Shown here piece by piece: positions 10,242 through 22,473 of a stretch of DNA of 64,000 bases. Positions within the stretch are counted from its first letter, which is position 1; each line of letters starts with the position of its first letter. A model generated the notes under the pieces. It had not been told where the DNA came from and did not search any database. It saw only the letters and a list, made by a program, of their open reading frames with translations. Position numbers and translations under genes: made by a program. The DNA comes from Omphalotus guepiniiformis (lineage: Eukaryota > Basidiomycota > Agaricomycetes > Agaricales > Omphalotaceae), in contig JAQOOI010000076.1 in NCBI GenBank assembly GCA_028554645.1, positions 682,001 through 746,000 on the forward strand. The letters run 5' to 3'.

Positions 10242-12100
10242 AGCATCCTCGCGACTCTCATCTATTTCTCCTCAGCATGTTGTACATTTAGTGACACCTC
10301 GACTTCCGTTTTCCGCCTCTTTCTTGTATATCTCGGACATCGTTCATCAACTGTCACTTTGGCATACGATTCATTCAGCCAATCGAACTGCACATTTCAA
10401 CTTGTTGTCGTTTTACATTTTACTCCATCCTGCAATCTGTGTCACCCTTCACTTCCACTGTTGTAATGTTATAGAGCTCAACTTATTGTTTCACGGATCT
10501 TTTTTCGGTCTTCTCTCTGAAATCGCTACCCATCATCCTTTCACTTTCTATGTAAAAGGCTATGGCCTATCTCTTCGGGTCATCTTTGTACTATACGTGT
10601 AATATCTAATTCGCCCTTCCCTGCGCGTCGCGCTTGACGTTGAACGCGCTCAACCACGTGATCGTGGCAACTTCGTCATCAGGACTGAGCAGTCCCTCCA
10701 TGATTATATACCGGGCTGGTGCACGCAACTGTGGGCTGGCTGCCGAACATAGCCTTAGCTCATACCAATAGGTCTTCTACAATTCATACACATTGAATTG
10801 ACAAATACCAGCTTAGAACACAGTCTGGCACAGCTGAGCCAAACAGCCTGAGGCGCAAGCAGAGCTAGGAATGAAACGAAATCTAGGAGGATTATGCATT
10901 ACAAATGAATTTGGCCTACTTGCTCCTCCTGACGTCTCTCCTCGTCACTGACTAGTACTGACTGATCATACAACGGCACTGGTTTCGCGGAATGGGCTGT
11001 TACATACGATTGGTGGCGATTTGAATGATAATGGGCCTTATGACAAAAGGTGACAATCGGCTTCACGCGCGCTTCATATTTGACCACATGCGCCGGTATA
11101 GGAAACCTACCTTCGTGAAGTTCCTGAATCCTGGGCCTTCTGATTCCCCATTCTTGTTCAGAGAGCCACAATTTTCCTCGGAGAAAAGGAAGAGGAATAG
11201 ACACCCAGCTCAAAGAGCTGCTTTTGTAAGACTGCAGTCGTATTTCTGACCATTTGGAGAGGTAGCTATCCTCATGTCCTCCTTTCTTCGGACCTTGGCT
11301 GTCATCAGATCAAGCCAAGTACGAGTCTTCCGCTATTCATGTCTCCGTCTTTCGCCATGGTATTTCCGCTCTTGGACCTGGGAGCTCTCTGGAGTTCCGC
11401 ATACATCGGTTGGCGAGAGAGGGGACTAGATCAGATGTAGTCATTCACTGTTAGCTTGTACAGACGCTGTCGGAATTGATATTGAATTTTGAGCACTGAA
11501 ATTGAGCTTGCAATTGAGCCCTTTCCTAAAACTCTGATCTGACCATAGCCACGCATCGAAATTCTGTTTTATGTTGACAATGACAGGCTGTCGATTCCAG
11601 CTGTCTCGTGGAACATATTACTGGTGTGAGCACTGGGCCAAGTTTGTGCGAACAGTTTAAGGTTGGGTACACATGGGTTCTATGCGCACATAATCAACCG
11701 GGCCTTTTCTCCATTGTCGGCGGAAATAAATACACACTGCGTTCGGACCGTGCGGCAGAGATACGTAGACCGAGGTTAAGACATACATATCTACAAGGCT
11801 GGCGAACGTCGCAATCGCAAGTAACATACATCGATGTCGCTCGTGCGCACTAGGACGATATAGTATGTACATGTGCCCTGAGATCGACATTGGGCAATGG
11901 GTTCGACAACAGAAGAAATGTACATTGTAATGGAAATAAAACATAATAGTCTAAGGGACAAAAGGATACAATAGGATAGGTGGTGGCGAGGAAAGTGGAC
12001 CGTGATGGGAAATGCAGTCACATTTGGCGTGACAGGGAGTTGCCTCCGCCGAAATCGTTGCGCTGGCCACAGCTTGCTTGAACTGCAACTTCCACCAGCA
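10242..12100. other. Gene-poor stretch of about 1.85 kb
   Basis: No convincing coding region. Open frames are short, start at non-ATG codons or have unlikely composition. The region contains an E-box CACGTG near 10655 and an ATTATATA sequence near 10705, so a non-coding or missed transcript is possible but unsupported. No repeats, terminal inverted repeats or tRNA-like B box were seen. Confidence 0.5.
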
Positions 12101-13865
12101 ATGCTCAAGCAGTCCCACAAGTCGTCTCTTCCGTCGACCAGCAAGTCTGACAGACGGTCTGCTCGTTTATTACTTCTCTCTCTTCAAGTTCTGAACCCCT
12201 CTTTTCTCTCCAGGAGACCCGCCTTCAATCGGCAGCAGCTACTCAAGCACCTTGCCGTCAGTCTAGCTTTAATTTTTTTCTCCTACTTCTTGTCTCATTC
12301 CTGTTTCAGCTCTTGAATACATTGCCGGATCCGTTGCCTCCTGCATTACCCCCCTCACCCCCTGCGTCTAGGTCTGCTTCACCAGCATCCCTACCAGCAC
12401 CCCAGCTCAAGCGCAAGTCAGAGCCTGCTCTTGATCATGACAGACAGAAGCGTCCCAGAATAGACCCTCATGTTCGATCTGAACCTACTGAGGACGGCGA
12501 AGTCTCTGAAGATCCTATCCCACCTCCGCCCCACTCCACAGTTTCCCACTCTGTTCCTGAACCTGTCCCCGAACCCACCACTACCTACGCTCCCATTCGC
12601 AGACCCAAGCGTGGCCAGCCTTCTCTTCAGACGTTTGATGCTCTGCATAACAAGTATCACAACGCCGGCCGCAAGCTCAAGTACTCGGGCGACGCTCGGT
12701 TTTGGTCCACTTATCCACCATCGCACAAGGAGTATCGTCCTCTAGTGAATCCTCCGCCTTCAAATTCTTCATACCATGTCAACGGTGGTCTTATTGCAAG
12801 ATTGGAGCTTGTTGAAGCACTTGTTATGTTTGCTTACGCCATATGGTGCAAGGATTACAGTCGCCGCGCATGTATTGCGGAGACTTGGTCCACCATCGAC
12901 GCTTTTCTGAGATGGTGCAAGCAGAAATGGCAGCCTGAAGAAGGCGGTAGCGATGCCGAAAAGGCCTTTTATGGTTTGATGTAAGTACAAGCTTGTTCTG
13001 GCTCAGCCTTCTCTTATACGTCTGCAGTTGCATGATCGATGCTTTTATACACTCTCGTGTCGTAGCTTATGGTTCGCGCCTGCTCAATCTGGAGATGGAC
13101 AAGATGATTGAGGCTACTCGTTCGAACATTTCCACTGCCATCGAGCATTCCGCTTCCTCCGCAAGTTCTGCTTCGTTAGGTGTCAAACCACAGTCGACTC
13201 CTCCTATGCTGCCTTCACCAGCGAGCATTGGGCCTACCAATAGCGCAAACTCCACGCCGACTAACCGTGACGGTACTCCCATATCCTCCGCTAGTCGTTC
13301 GGCATCGGCATCTGCTGCTCAGAATGCAGCATCCTTGCCCTTTACCGCAGGCCCTGCTGTGCCGCCTCGCTTTCTGCCATCACCCTATGTTCATGGCACC
13401 CCTCCACCCCCTCATATAACTGCCGCCGCAAACACCGTCACTGCACCTGTCACACCCCAGCTCCTTAACTCCATCAAGGATCAGACTCAAGCGACTAGCT
13501 CCGCCGTTTCCAATATGTTGCATGCTCAGCAATTTCTCACTCTTCCCGTCTTGTCTCGACACTTTCCACGCACGTTCGCGCGCTTAAGTCACTCCAGTCT
13601 TACACCCACAGAAGAGCATGAACCTGATTTTGAAGATGATGACGGAGAGCTATTTTGGCCCGGACAGAGCATTTCCGGTGAAGGGCTTGGTTGGTTGTGT
13701 TTAATGGGCGAGGCGATGATCAGGGAGTTTGGGAAGCCGTATGGTTATAAGGGACTGAACGGCGTGGTACCAAAACCTGAGCAGCCAGAGGTGACACAGT
13801 TCACAGGACGCGGACAAGCGCGGCCAATGATGCGTGAATCGACACCGAGAGACGGGCAGCGGTAA
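12101..13865 (+). CDS. Unknown nuclear protein, possible AF4/SEC-type (Ebp1-like) homology domain
   Basis: Pro/Ser-rich N-terminal region with a basic cluster (LKRKSEPALDHDRQKRPR), then a helical domain (FDALHNKYHNAGRKLKYSGD; RLELVEALVMFAYAIWCKDY; AEKAFYGLM; CMIDAFIHSRVVAYGSRLL), then a Ser/Ala/Pro-rich linker and a conserved-looking C terminus (GEGLGWLCLMGEAMIREFG). The order 'KxLK...E.VE.LxxFxYAxxxKDY...A.Y.L' recalls the C-terminal homology domain of AF4/FMR2 proteins and fission yeast Ebp1, a partner of the Ell1-Eaf1 elongation complex; this is a hint only. An intron at about 12980-13028 joins the halves. The start is uncertain: ATG at 12101 plus an intron at 12257-12309 keeps frame, but that exon is partly noncoding-looking. 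Confidence 0.6.
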
Positions 13866-14097
13866 CGGATCGGGTCGAGGGAGATACCGTTCTCCTCTCT
13901 ATTCTTGTATTAGGGTTCCAGGATCTTCTTTCTCTATTCTATTCGGACGCATACTAGGAAGGATACCTTAGAGACCGCGTCTCTGCATGGACTGACCACA
14001 TTTGGCTTTTCAGCTCCGCGGTCATCAAACCATGGAACGACAGGGAACATGGTCGGACAATATAAACCGTTTGGCGTTGTTTTGCAGTTTCTGGCTG

Positions 14098-14364
14098 CTA
14101 TTCCTGTTCCCCGTTCACTCCTCGCTTCTTCTGGATGTCGGAGGTCGGCTCGATATCACGCTCCAAACTACCTTCCTCCAGTTGTAATGAGGAAGTGCCA
14201 TGCAATCTACCCTGTACTGCCCTCAGCACAATCATCTCTGCATTTGTATCCCTAGACTCGATGACCGCGTGGTCATCGTCAAAATCAGCATCAACACCTG
14301 TATACCACCTCTCGCGCAATTCATTTCTCTTGACCTGAAGTAAATCGAAACTTTCTGCTGGCAT
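14098..14364 (-). CDS. Putative small acidic protein
   Basis: An ATG-started frame of 88 codons reads MPAESFDLLQVKRNELRERW..., is acidic and hydrophilic, and ends KKRGVNGEQE. Its composition and codon use look protein-like, unlike the low-complexity frames around it. No family is recognised. The upstream minus-strand sequence is purine-rich rather than the expected pyrimidine-rich leader, which argues against it. It could be a short gene, one exon of a longer gene, or chance. Confidence 0.3.
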   Translation of the reverse strand: MPAESFDLLQVKRNELRERWYTGVDADFDDDHAVIESRDTNAEMIVLRAVQGRLHGTSSLQLEEGSLERDIEPTSDIQKKRGVNGEQE

Positions 14365-14732
14365 CTATCTTCCTTGGTTTCCCCTCGGTTCTTCTTGGTC
14401 CTGTTTTCGAGACACCTTTCTTAATGAAATTGGTCGATCTTGTTTCTCGGACCTTTCTCTCTCGGGTGTTTCTAGATGCATTCCTGGCGCTCTATAGCTC
14501 GCCTCCAGAGTCTTCGAACTCTCTTTCCCATCTGCGCATTGCATTCTGTTTGTCTACCAACATTCTTCCGATATCGTCACATCATTACTTAGCATCGCTT
14601 TTTCCTCCATTTAATTGTCCACATTGCCTTTGTTGTGGAGGTCTAGTAGGGGAGCGCTCGACTTCTTGGCTCAAGAATCCTGCGCCCTCTCCAGTACCGC
14701 TACATCACGCCGTTTATATTATTGTTTCTTCC

Positions 14733-14747
14733 TTTTTTTTTTTTTTT
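14733..14747 (+). repeat. T15 homopolymer run
   Basis: Uninterrupted run of about 15 T within a pyrimidine-rich spacer. The exact length may be affected by sequencing error. Confidence 0.8.
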
Positions 14748-15485
14748 GTTTTACCGTCATTATTGTTGTCGAATAGCTTGTTTTCTTTGCTCACCGCAAA
14801 CATAGCATCCCCCCACCATTTTTTCTCTACAACCTATCCATATTTTTCACCTGCCTCAGATCATCTCGGTTCCTCATCAATCCGTTTACGGGGGCGTTTG
14901 TGTTTGATTAGGCTGTATGTAGCTAAGGCAATTATTGTCACCCCTGTACTGTGTGCGCCAAAGGTTTTCAAAAGGAATTACGGAATGCAATAAAAACTTG
15001 TAACTACCTATACTACCGCCACTTGTAGGTTATTGGGGCTGTGAATGCCATCCCGTCGGTGCCGTTTCACCTCATAGTGACATCGAGTATGCCCGATCAA
15101 AGCTGAAAGCTTTTTGACCCCTTTGGTCAAGTGAGTTCTTGCAACACTGGTGTGTTACCTGAGTCTGCGGGTACACATGCGAGTCGCCGCAATTGCGATG
15201 CGTTGGAGCTCATACTTACTGAAGGCCCAGTCTGCAATTCTCGTACTATGTCTGTCAGCTCAAGTTTCTCCGTTTGACACATGAGCGGCTTGTCTGCCTA
15301 AACTATAGCACTGCTCTAAGGCGATCTTGCATAATGAAATTCATGAAAAGTTGTATTTGATTATATATCTGAAAATGGGGCAAGATCCGAGGGCATACGA
15401 CTATCGCTCGAAAAGGTAGGAAAAGGTTCGAGCTTGAGGGGTCCAGATGTTCCTGGATAATACTTTTGATTTTTCTTTTGAAAGA

Positions 15486-15505
15486 CCTCAGGCCTGAGGC
15501 CTCAG
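15486..15505. promoter_or_regulatory. Two overlapping perfect palindromes upstream of S41 protease
   Basis: CCTCAGGCCTGAGG (15486-15499) is a perfect palindrome and overlaps a second one, CTGAGGCCTCAG (15494-15505). The wider sequence from 15484 is flanked by GACCTCAG and CTCAGGTC arms. The position is about 210 bp before the protease ATG. A dimeric regulator site is possible; none is identified. Confidence 0.35.
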
Positions 15506-15713
15506 CTCAGGTCCCGAGGTAGGATAATAATATGTACATATGACTGAATTTAAAGAGGCCATAGGTCCATTGGCTAGCCATCGACTGGCCTGGCTATTGT
15601 ACTACACGAGAATCCCTGGACCTAGAGATGCATCAGAAACCCGAACAGGTTGAAGTTTGGTCCAGACTGTAGTGGATTCGCGCGAGCACGTGACACATTC
15701 TGAACCTCCCTCG

Positions 15714-18638
15714 ATGTTGGACCGAATACTTTTGGTAGGCTTATTTGCCTTGGCTTCAGCTAGCAATGAGCATCTTCCGGCAGATTCATGCGCTGCAATT
15801 GCAGGAAAAACTTGGGTATCCCCACTTGAAGCCCGGACATGTATGCATTCCTTCCCAGTGAACCCAGAAGTGAAGACCAACGTGAGTATTCGAAATTGAG
15901 TTTATAAGTTGGAATACTTCATATGTCAATACATAGACTATAGAAGTTTTGAATAAGACATTAGCTTTTCATACTTCCGTGAACTACCAAATCAAGGCAC
16001 CCAAACCCTTCGACCACGATGTTCATGAGGACCTGCACAAAGATCTTGCCCGGATCAGCGTGCAGAACTATCAGTCAGACTTTGAACTTCACCTCGATCT
16101 CTTTCGCTCATTTAAACGTGTCAACGATGGACATTGCGTTGTGATCAATTATTGCTACGACTGTGAGTCTGAATTTCTACTCTCCCGCCGACTCAGTCAA
16201 TGAACTCAACACCGTGAAGCGCTCTATGTCTCGTATCTCCCTACGCCTGTGGTGCTCGCTACGACCTCTGATCGTAAACAAAGCGTGTATATTGCTCCGG
16301 AGGCTTTCACAGTGGCTTCGGCCGAATTTGGAGATGAAATAGAATTTTGGCAGAATGCGCTTCCTGGAAAGCTGAAGGGCCAGTTGGCTTCCGTGAGCAT
16401 TTTACGCGATAGTAATTCACCATATAATGTTCTCAAATGGTTGTTTTAGCTGTCTGGTGCTCAAGTTCTTCGTATCAACGGCGAAGATCCCTTTGTAGCT
16501 GTTGATGCTAATGCTCTCCTGACTGGAAGTTACCAGTCCTTTGCAACGAGACAAAATTCGTATGTCTTACGGTGCCTTTTGTTTTATGATCTTTCCTCAA
16601 CCGGATTTCCTTACGTAGGTTTTTCTCGACCTATTACCGCGGTGCAAAAGGATGGCTTTATACGATGGGGAATTTTGCTCAGCAAACGCATCCACTAACT
16701 GATGTTGTTGAACTGACTATCCGACGAATCAATAGCAGCGATATTGATATTGTCACGGTAAGTCATCATCTCAATTTTGAGACCATCTGTCCGTCTTATA
16801 TTCCCAAAGATTCCCTACAGATCGCGCTTTGGCTCTGGCGCTAAAAACTTCACCGACTCTGCTTCATATCGAGCTAATAACTGTGTAGCAGTCAACGGGA
16901 CTAACGGATTAAGTCTCTACGATACGACTGCCGCGAATGCAGTGGACTTGACCAAACCTCAACCTATTGCTTATTTTCAACAGCAGCCAGCCGTTTCTCA
17001 GGAAGACTCTCGCAAGCATCCAATGAACGTTATCGTAGATTCCGCTCCTCTCTCGGACATTGATCTCCCCGAAATCATGCAGCCCGATGCATCCGCTCTC
17101 AACGAAAGCTATAGTGTGGCGCAATTCTATATGCTTGATGATGGTGTCACTGCTGTTTTAGCCTTAGGAAGTTTTTCGGCAGCAAACTTCACGGCTTTTC
17201 AACACAGTTTATTGGCAGGTTTGACCAAACTGAAGGCTTTGGGTGCTACCCGGCTAGTCGTTGATGTGGTCAGTCCTCAAATTCCATCTATTCGCTGACG
17301 AAATCCCTTGAACTGCGCTTTCGAAAAACAGACAAACAACGGCGGAGGTAAATCATTCATTCATACTGATGCTACCTACTTTACTAATCTATATACAGGA
17401 TATATTTGTATCGCTCATGTAAGATCCCGTTTTGTAGCAGTAAAGGCCGGAACTCATTCACTACCATCTGATTTAGTGGCTTCATAGGATTGTGCGAGTT
17501 AATTTTTTCTATGTTCTCTCTTTTCACCGACGTGCATTTCAGATCATCGGACCAAGGAATACAACCGAGCCGCAAGCAGGATTAGATACAGTCACTCGCG
17601 CCGGGCCTCTCGCTCAACTTGTTGTGCAAAAGATCAAAGAGGGAGGCGACCCGGGAAATTTGCTTTATTATAATCCATCACAATGGACCAACGCGTCACA
17701 CATCCCGTTCTCCCAGGGAATTGACTGGCTTCGTCCTTTGACCAAACTGACAATTAATGGCCATCAAGATACCTTCAGTCAACGACTTGGTCAGGAATGT
17801 CAGCCCTTCTCCCTCGATCCACCGGATGAGGGCCTTTTTGAACCCCAAAACATCGTTATTGTCTCCAACGGGAGGTGTGTATTCAACGCCAGGCCGAGTA
17901 GCATTCTTCCATAAAAGCTCTTTTCCAGATGTGCAAGCTCTTGTTCACTTTTCAGTGTAAGTCCTGTCAACCTTGCTCGCGCAACACTGAAGAGAACGCT
18001 CCGCCAGATCACCATGTCGAAACTAGAAGGCGTACGTACCGTAGTTGTTGGCGGAAAACATGGTATGCAACAGCAATACTGTGGTACTGTCGGTGGGCAG
18101 TCCACGGATTTTTCCACTATCGATACTGAGATCAAGGTGAGTGCTATATGTCATGTTCTGATGAACAAGTCGTTCAAGCACATGTCTTATCACTAGAGCA
18201 CGCATTTGAAGAATCATACACTCGCCCCTCCTGATCTGTAAGGTCCAATTATTATAATGAAATATGTGTAACTAAATTTTCGTTCTTAGCCTGTCAAATA
18301 TAGTTCAAGGCATTACGTGGAGATTGGGTTTTGGATTGAACGATCTTACAGAACCTGAAGGTGTGTCAGCTAGAGCTATCACCGTGTGCAACTTGCGATT
18401 CATTTCATTGTATCCAACTGACAGAATGGCAAGACCATCCGGCCGACATCAACTTCCCTTTAACAATGGAAATGTCAGTGAACCATCTCTTATTGACGAA
18501 GAACCTACTCAACCCTCTACTTTCAGTGTCAACAAGCCAATGGCAATCTGGCAAGCCGTCGCGAATTACGTTTTTGCGCGTAGCCCTTTACTCGTACAAG
18601 ATGAAGTAGAGTACACGCTCACTCCCACTGATCATTAA
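15714..18638 (+). CDS. Secreted peptidase S41 family protein (CPAF-like)
   Basis: Predicted extracellular serine protease of the tail-specific/CPAF-like S41 type common in fungi. A signal peptide is visible (MLDRILLVGLFALASASN). The N-terminal region has CAAIAGKTWVSP, and the protease core includes LGATRLVVDVTNNGGGYICI (joined over introns near 17270-17400) and then VIVSNGRCASSCSLFS, where the Ser-Cys-Ser-rich turn corresponds to the nucleophile motif of the family. Later segments read VRTVVVGGK, GQSTDFSTIDTEIK and ITWRLGFGLND. At least ten introns of about 50 nt split the gene; the last joins at about 18529 before NKPMAIWQAVANYVFA. The gene is isolated from other secretory genes and ends 125 bp from the convergent Tudor-SN gene. 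Confidence 0.85.
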
Positions 18639-18762
18639 GTACTAGTTTCAGTATGTAGACAACGAGTAATCAATGGTAGCACTAGTACGTGGTGGCGTTT
18701 CGAGAAGATGTCAGACTACTATTCATGACTACTCAAGGATTTTGCACGGCGGCACCCTTGTC

Positions 18763-21700
18763 CTAATCGTCCTCCTCGACATCACCAAACTCGAACATCC
18801 CAGCGCGGTCCTTTTTAGCTTCTGCTACACTTTGCCGAAGTTTTTTAAGCAGCTGTGGATAAGACGAAAGATATTGACACTTTCTGTCTATGGTAGCCAG
18901 ACCATCACGCAAGAGCTCAGCATTAATGCAAGCCAGTGGATCTGATGCAGAAGCTGGATCCTGTGGGTCAATGAGCCGAAGGTGAAGAAGTGGGCCTTCT
19001 TTGAAATCAATGTTGGCAACAAGTTTTCGGCCCTCGCACAAAGAGCGGAAGCGGTCAATCGCTTCAGGGTAGTATTCGCTCTCAGAATCAACGAGCTTCA
19101 CAAATGAAAGCCGTGCATCTTGGGCCTGTAAGGTAAACCTCAGTTAGTATAGCATATGATGTGGAGGGGTTTAAACCACTTACCTGACCGGGGAGTGAGC
19201 GGAATTGAGGAGCCAGTGGTCGAATGTTGTTGAAACTGACGGTATCGTGATTGCCATAATCAATGAATACGACCTCGGCCTCCTTTTTGATTGGTGACGC
19301 GCGACGTATCTTCGCTCGGTACCAAGATCCATCAGAAAACTTGGCCGACACGAGCTCTCCATTCTTTGGAGAAAAGTTGGATGGTGCAGCGACTGCGCCC
19401 TGGTGATGCAGTGAGAAATCTCGCATCAATTTCTCGAGCGATGCAATGCCTAGATTTCTACGTCAGGCATAGCCATAAATGGTAAAAAGAACCAACAAAT
19501 ATTATACCTTCTGTGTTCAGTATCTGCACAGAGAACCCGAGACCATTTGATGTGCGAACGTCACTGATAATCACATCGAGGTACTGTGATTTCAGAGGTC
19601 CAGACTCAGGTTCCGGTGCAACCTCTACAGTTTCCTCGTAGTCGCTCCATATCTATAACCCTGTCAATATGTTCCTCTTCTAGAAGGATTTGCAATGTCC
19701 ACATACGTTTCGTTTAGCTGCCTTTGCTTCAGCCTACGCTATACGTCAGATAGAATTCGTTTTCGGCATGTCAGATTATACTCAGCCTCTGCGTCGTACA
19801 GCTGTTTCGCCCATGAGAGGCTATCTGCAGAGAACGAGTGGACCGTCGCCAGACCCTCTTTGATCAGGGAGATACCTACGTTCTCAGTTTTGTTAAGATA
19901 TAGCGAGCCGATGAAACCTCCAGATTTATCGATGGTATCAACTTCAAACTCAATATCCCTCTGCATATAACGTCGTGTGGCATATTCAAATGCCTCCGTA
20001 CCAAAAGGTTCGCCCTTCTCTGACGGATTTCTTGCAGTCCGAGGGGCACGGATACCTATGCATACACTGGATGAGACTTCCTTCTACCTCAATGCATTTA
20101 TGCTCACCTCCGAGCACGAGAGTAAGGGTTTGGTTGTCTTTGGGTAAGAATAGCCTGTACAACTGTGAGCGATGAAGATGATAATCATAATGAGTGACTT
20201 GCTTAAACCGCGAACCTGCGGCGACGTATTCTACGACAGCCGGAATCTTTCCCAGCCGCTTGAAACCATTGACGAATTGGGTTGCGCGAGAGGCCGTCTA
20301 AGAACAGAAATGAAACGACTCGGCCATGTCTATAAGTGCAATAGCTCTACCTCTGAAATGTTCAATGGTTGTTTTGGAGGGGGCATGTCCTTTCCGCTGT
20401 GAATGCCCCTGGTGTCGGCAATTGCGCTACATGAAATATATGAGTACAGGGGTCCACGGACAGTGTCCCAGCTCACGCTTGTTCTGCAACCATCATGCTA
20501 TCATAGTCTGGGGAGCGATCCTCGTCATCGCGTTTGTGACGAACAACACCAGCGAGTCCTATTTACAGTCAGCCTTCTTCCAGAATAGTCATAAGTCTTT
20601 TACCTTTTTCGACGAGTTGCACAGCAACGTTACTATCAAGAGATGATCATTGATGTGACGAGGGCATCAAAAGAGATTCAACTTACACACTCTGGTTCCC
20701 ATATCGAACAGTGGCGCACTCTCTTTCTTCAAATTCGCCTTCTTTAGGGCGAATGAAGTCAATCGTACACTTTACAGTCTTGCCGATGAGTCTTTTACGC
20801 AGAAATTCCCGAGCTTCCTGCGCGTAGTAAGCCTGCTTGGGATCAGAATTCCTGTTTGAGGAAAGTGTCAGGAGGTTGGTAGCCTGGCAATAACGATTAA
20901 TAACAAACCTGGGAGCTCTAGTAGAGCTGAGCTGGAGCCTGCGTTCCTTGCCAGTGCCCTTATCCAGCACAGAAATTTGGTCGCCGCTCCAGATACGAAT
21001 CACTGATGCGTCGAATACCCGTGACTGGCCATTAATAGCTGCAGCAGCCTTGGACGCAGTGGGCTGAGGGGTGTTTGCGTACAAACATAGACGTTTTTCT
21101 TTGGCAGACTTTTCGGCTGCTCGTAATTTTTCCATACCACCAGTCGCAGCCAGCATGCCAGCATGCCAGTCTACCACACGAGCAAGGCCAGCACCTACCA
21201 AGAACTCGGCTACATTTCCCGCAGGATGAAGTACTGCAACCGGAATTTCAATGTTCTATACAGGGACACCCTGAATGAAAAAGCGCACCAGTCCCAATGA
21301 GAAGACTAGCTGGTGCGGGCGCATTACCGTTCGCACCAGCTTGGAAAGGTGTCGCAGTTGATGTCGGTAGTGATAATATTTGTACCCGTACTGGGCGTTG
21401 CAGAAGCCGGGATTCAGTGAAAAACTTGGCCTGGCCGTAAATTCATTTATTAATACTTTCACTAGGTTACATGATAGAGCAGTAGTACAACCCACTTCTT
21501 CTCCCCAAGGTTCCGAAACTTCTCCTTGCTTCAAAGCAGCACGAGCAGTGCGTACACCAGCAAGAGCAATATTTATCATTTGATGATCGCCATCGGGTAA
21601 AAACACTCGAACTCGTAGTGTTGAACCATCACGGACTTGCTCGACGATAGCTGATGTGATGATAATCAGTGACAGCACCATCAATGCAACATATACTTAC

Positions 21701-22473
21701 CATCAAGAGGCTTTCCCTTGTACTCGGACAGGAAAGCTTGGGAGTCGGCTGGCATAGAATGGTGGACTGTGCGGGCCTAAAAAAGAATGGTTTCATATTC
21801 ACTTTGACGAAAAGAAAAGATTCTACCTTAGGACCATGAGGATTCCAGAGACCTTTCCCCGCAGCCTTTGCTTCACTTTCGATATTACGTTTATGAAGGT
21901 CCTCCTCAGTTGGGTCTCGTTTCAGATCCTTCATCTTTCCCCAGCCAGCCAACAAAATTTCGGTCGCTAGGTCAAGGCCCCCAAGTTCTGCACTTCCAAC
22001 ATCGCGCGGAACATCTTCATTGGGTGGTAAGGAATGTGTAGATGTGAACGATACCTCCTTCCCGACTGTCAATTGACGGAGGAACTCCCTAGATTCGAAT
22101 GCCCAAGGCTAGCACTAGTCAGCAAATTTTCCGCAGAGTCGAGTTTTTCAGAGCAATACCTCATCCTCTCTGTTTGAAGAACCCATTCTAGGTGCAGTGA
22201 TATCTGCAAGATGAAGAACCCTGCATATTGGTCAGATTGACCCTCATAATTCACACAGCGGCACTCGCCTCTCTTTGGGAGGCTGACCCTGGGGACCAGA
22301 GCGAGCGCGAAGAACAAGAGAGTCGCCTGAAATAACACCTATCGCCCAGATGTAAGATTGCGATGAACAGCATGCACACGACTTTCAAATTCTACTTTTT
22401 ACAATCTGAATTCCGGCATTAGCCCGAGTGACAAAGGGTCAGAAAGAACAACACGCACGGCCTTCATCGACAT
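18763..22473 (-). CDS. Tudor-SN / SND1 (staphylococcal nuclease domain and Tudor protein)
   Basis: Multidomain RNA-binding protein with repeated SNase-like domains and a C-terminal Tudor domain, known in other eukaryotes as a RISC, transcription and splicing cofactor and stress-granule component. The start is MSMKAIVKSVISGDSLVLRA, with the first SN domain continuing QPPKERVLHLADITAPRMG and PWAFESREFLRQLTVGKEV. Further SN segments: VRDGSTLRVRVFLPDGDHQM; NGQSRVFDASVIRIWSGDQI; the Tudor core VSAKFSDGSWYRAKIRRAS, EVVFIDYGNHDTVSFNNIRP; and the C terminus AKKDRAGMFEFGDVEEDD. The exon layout needs one GC-AG intron (22221-22268). Its 5' end faces the upstream kinase gene on the same strand. The family is firm; some internal exons were not resolved. 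Confidence 0.92.
22221..22268 (-). other. GC-AG intron in Tudor-SN gene
   Basis: Protein continuity (QPPKER|VLHLADITAPRMG) fixes this 48-nt intron. The donor reads AAAGAGAG|GCGAGT and the acceptor ATATGCAG|GGTT. No GT donor nearby keeps the frame. GC donors are a known minor class of spliceosomal intron. Confidence 0.75.

Larger units (their letters stand above)
13866..15713. other. Gene-poor stretch of about 1.85 kb
   Basis: Apart from the putative small minus-strand frame at 14098-14364, no gene was recognised. The stretch 14400-14880 is pyrimidine-rich on the plus strand and its 189-codon open frame is low-complexity. A T15 run lies at 14733-14747 and overlapping palindromes at 15486-15505. 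The last 200 bp must hold the promoter of the S41 protease. Confidence 0.5.

Noticed and set aside
10899..11944. Several overlapping frames on both strands in the 10.2-12.1 kb gap
   Set aside because: Short, no shared splicing, several start at GTG/TTG and have implausible composition.
14424..14993. 189-codon plus-strand frame starting at an ATG
   Set aside because: Low-complexity Ser/Phe/Leu translation of a T/C-rich spacer including the T15 run; no intron pattern or motif.
15422..15435. GGTTCGAGC resembling a tRNA B box
   Set aside because: Does not match GGTTCGANTCC, and no cloverleaf or A box could be placed around it.
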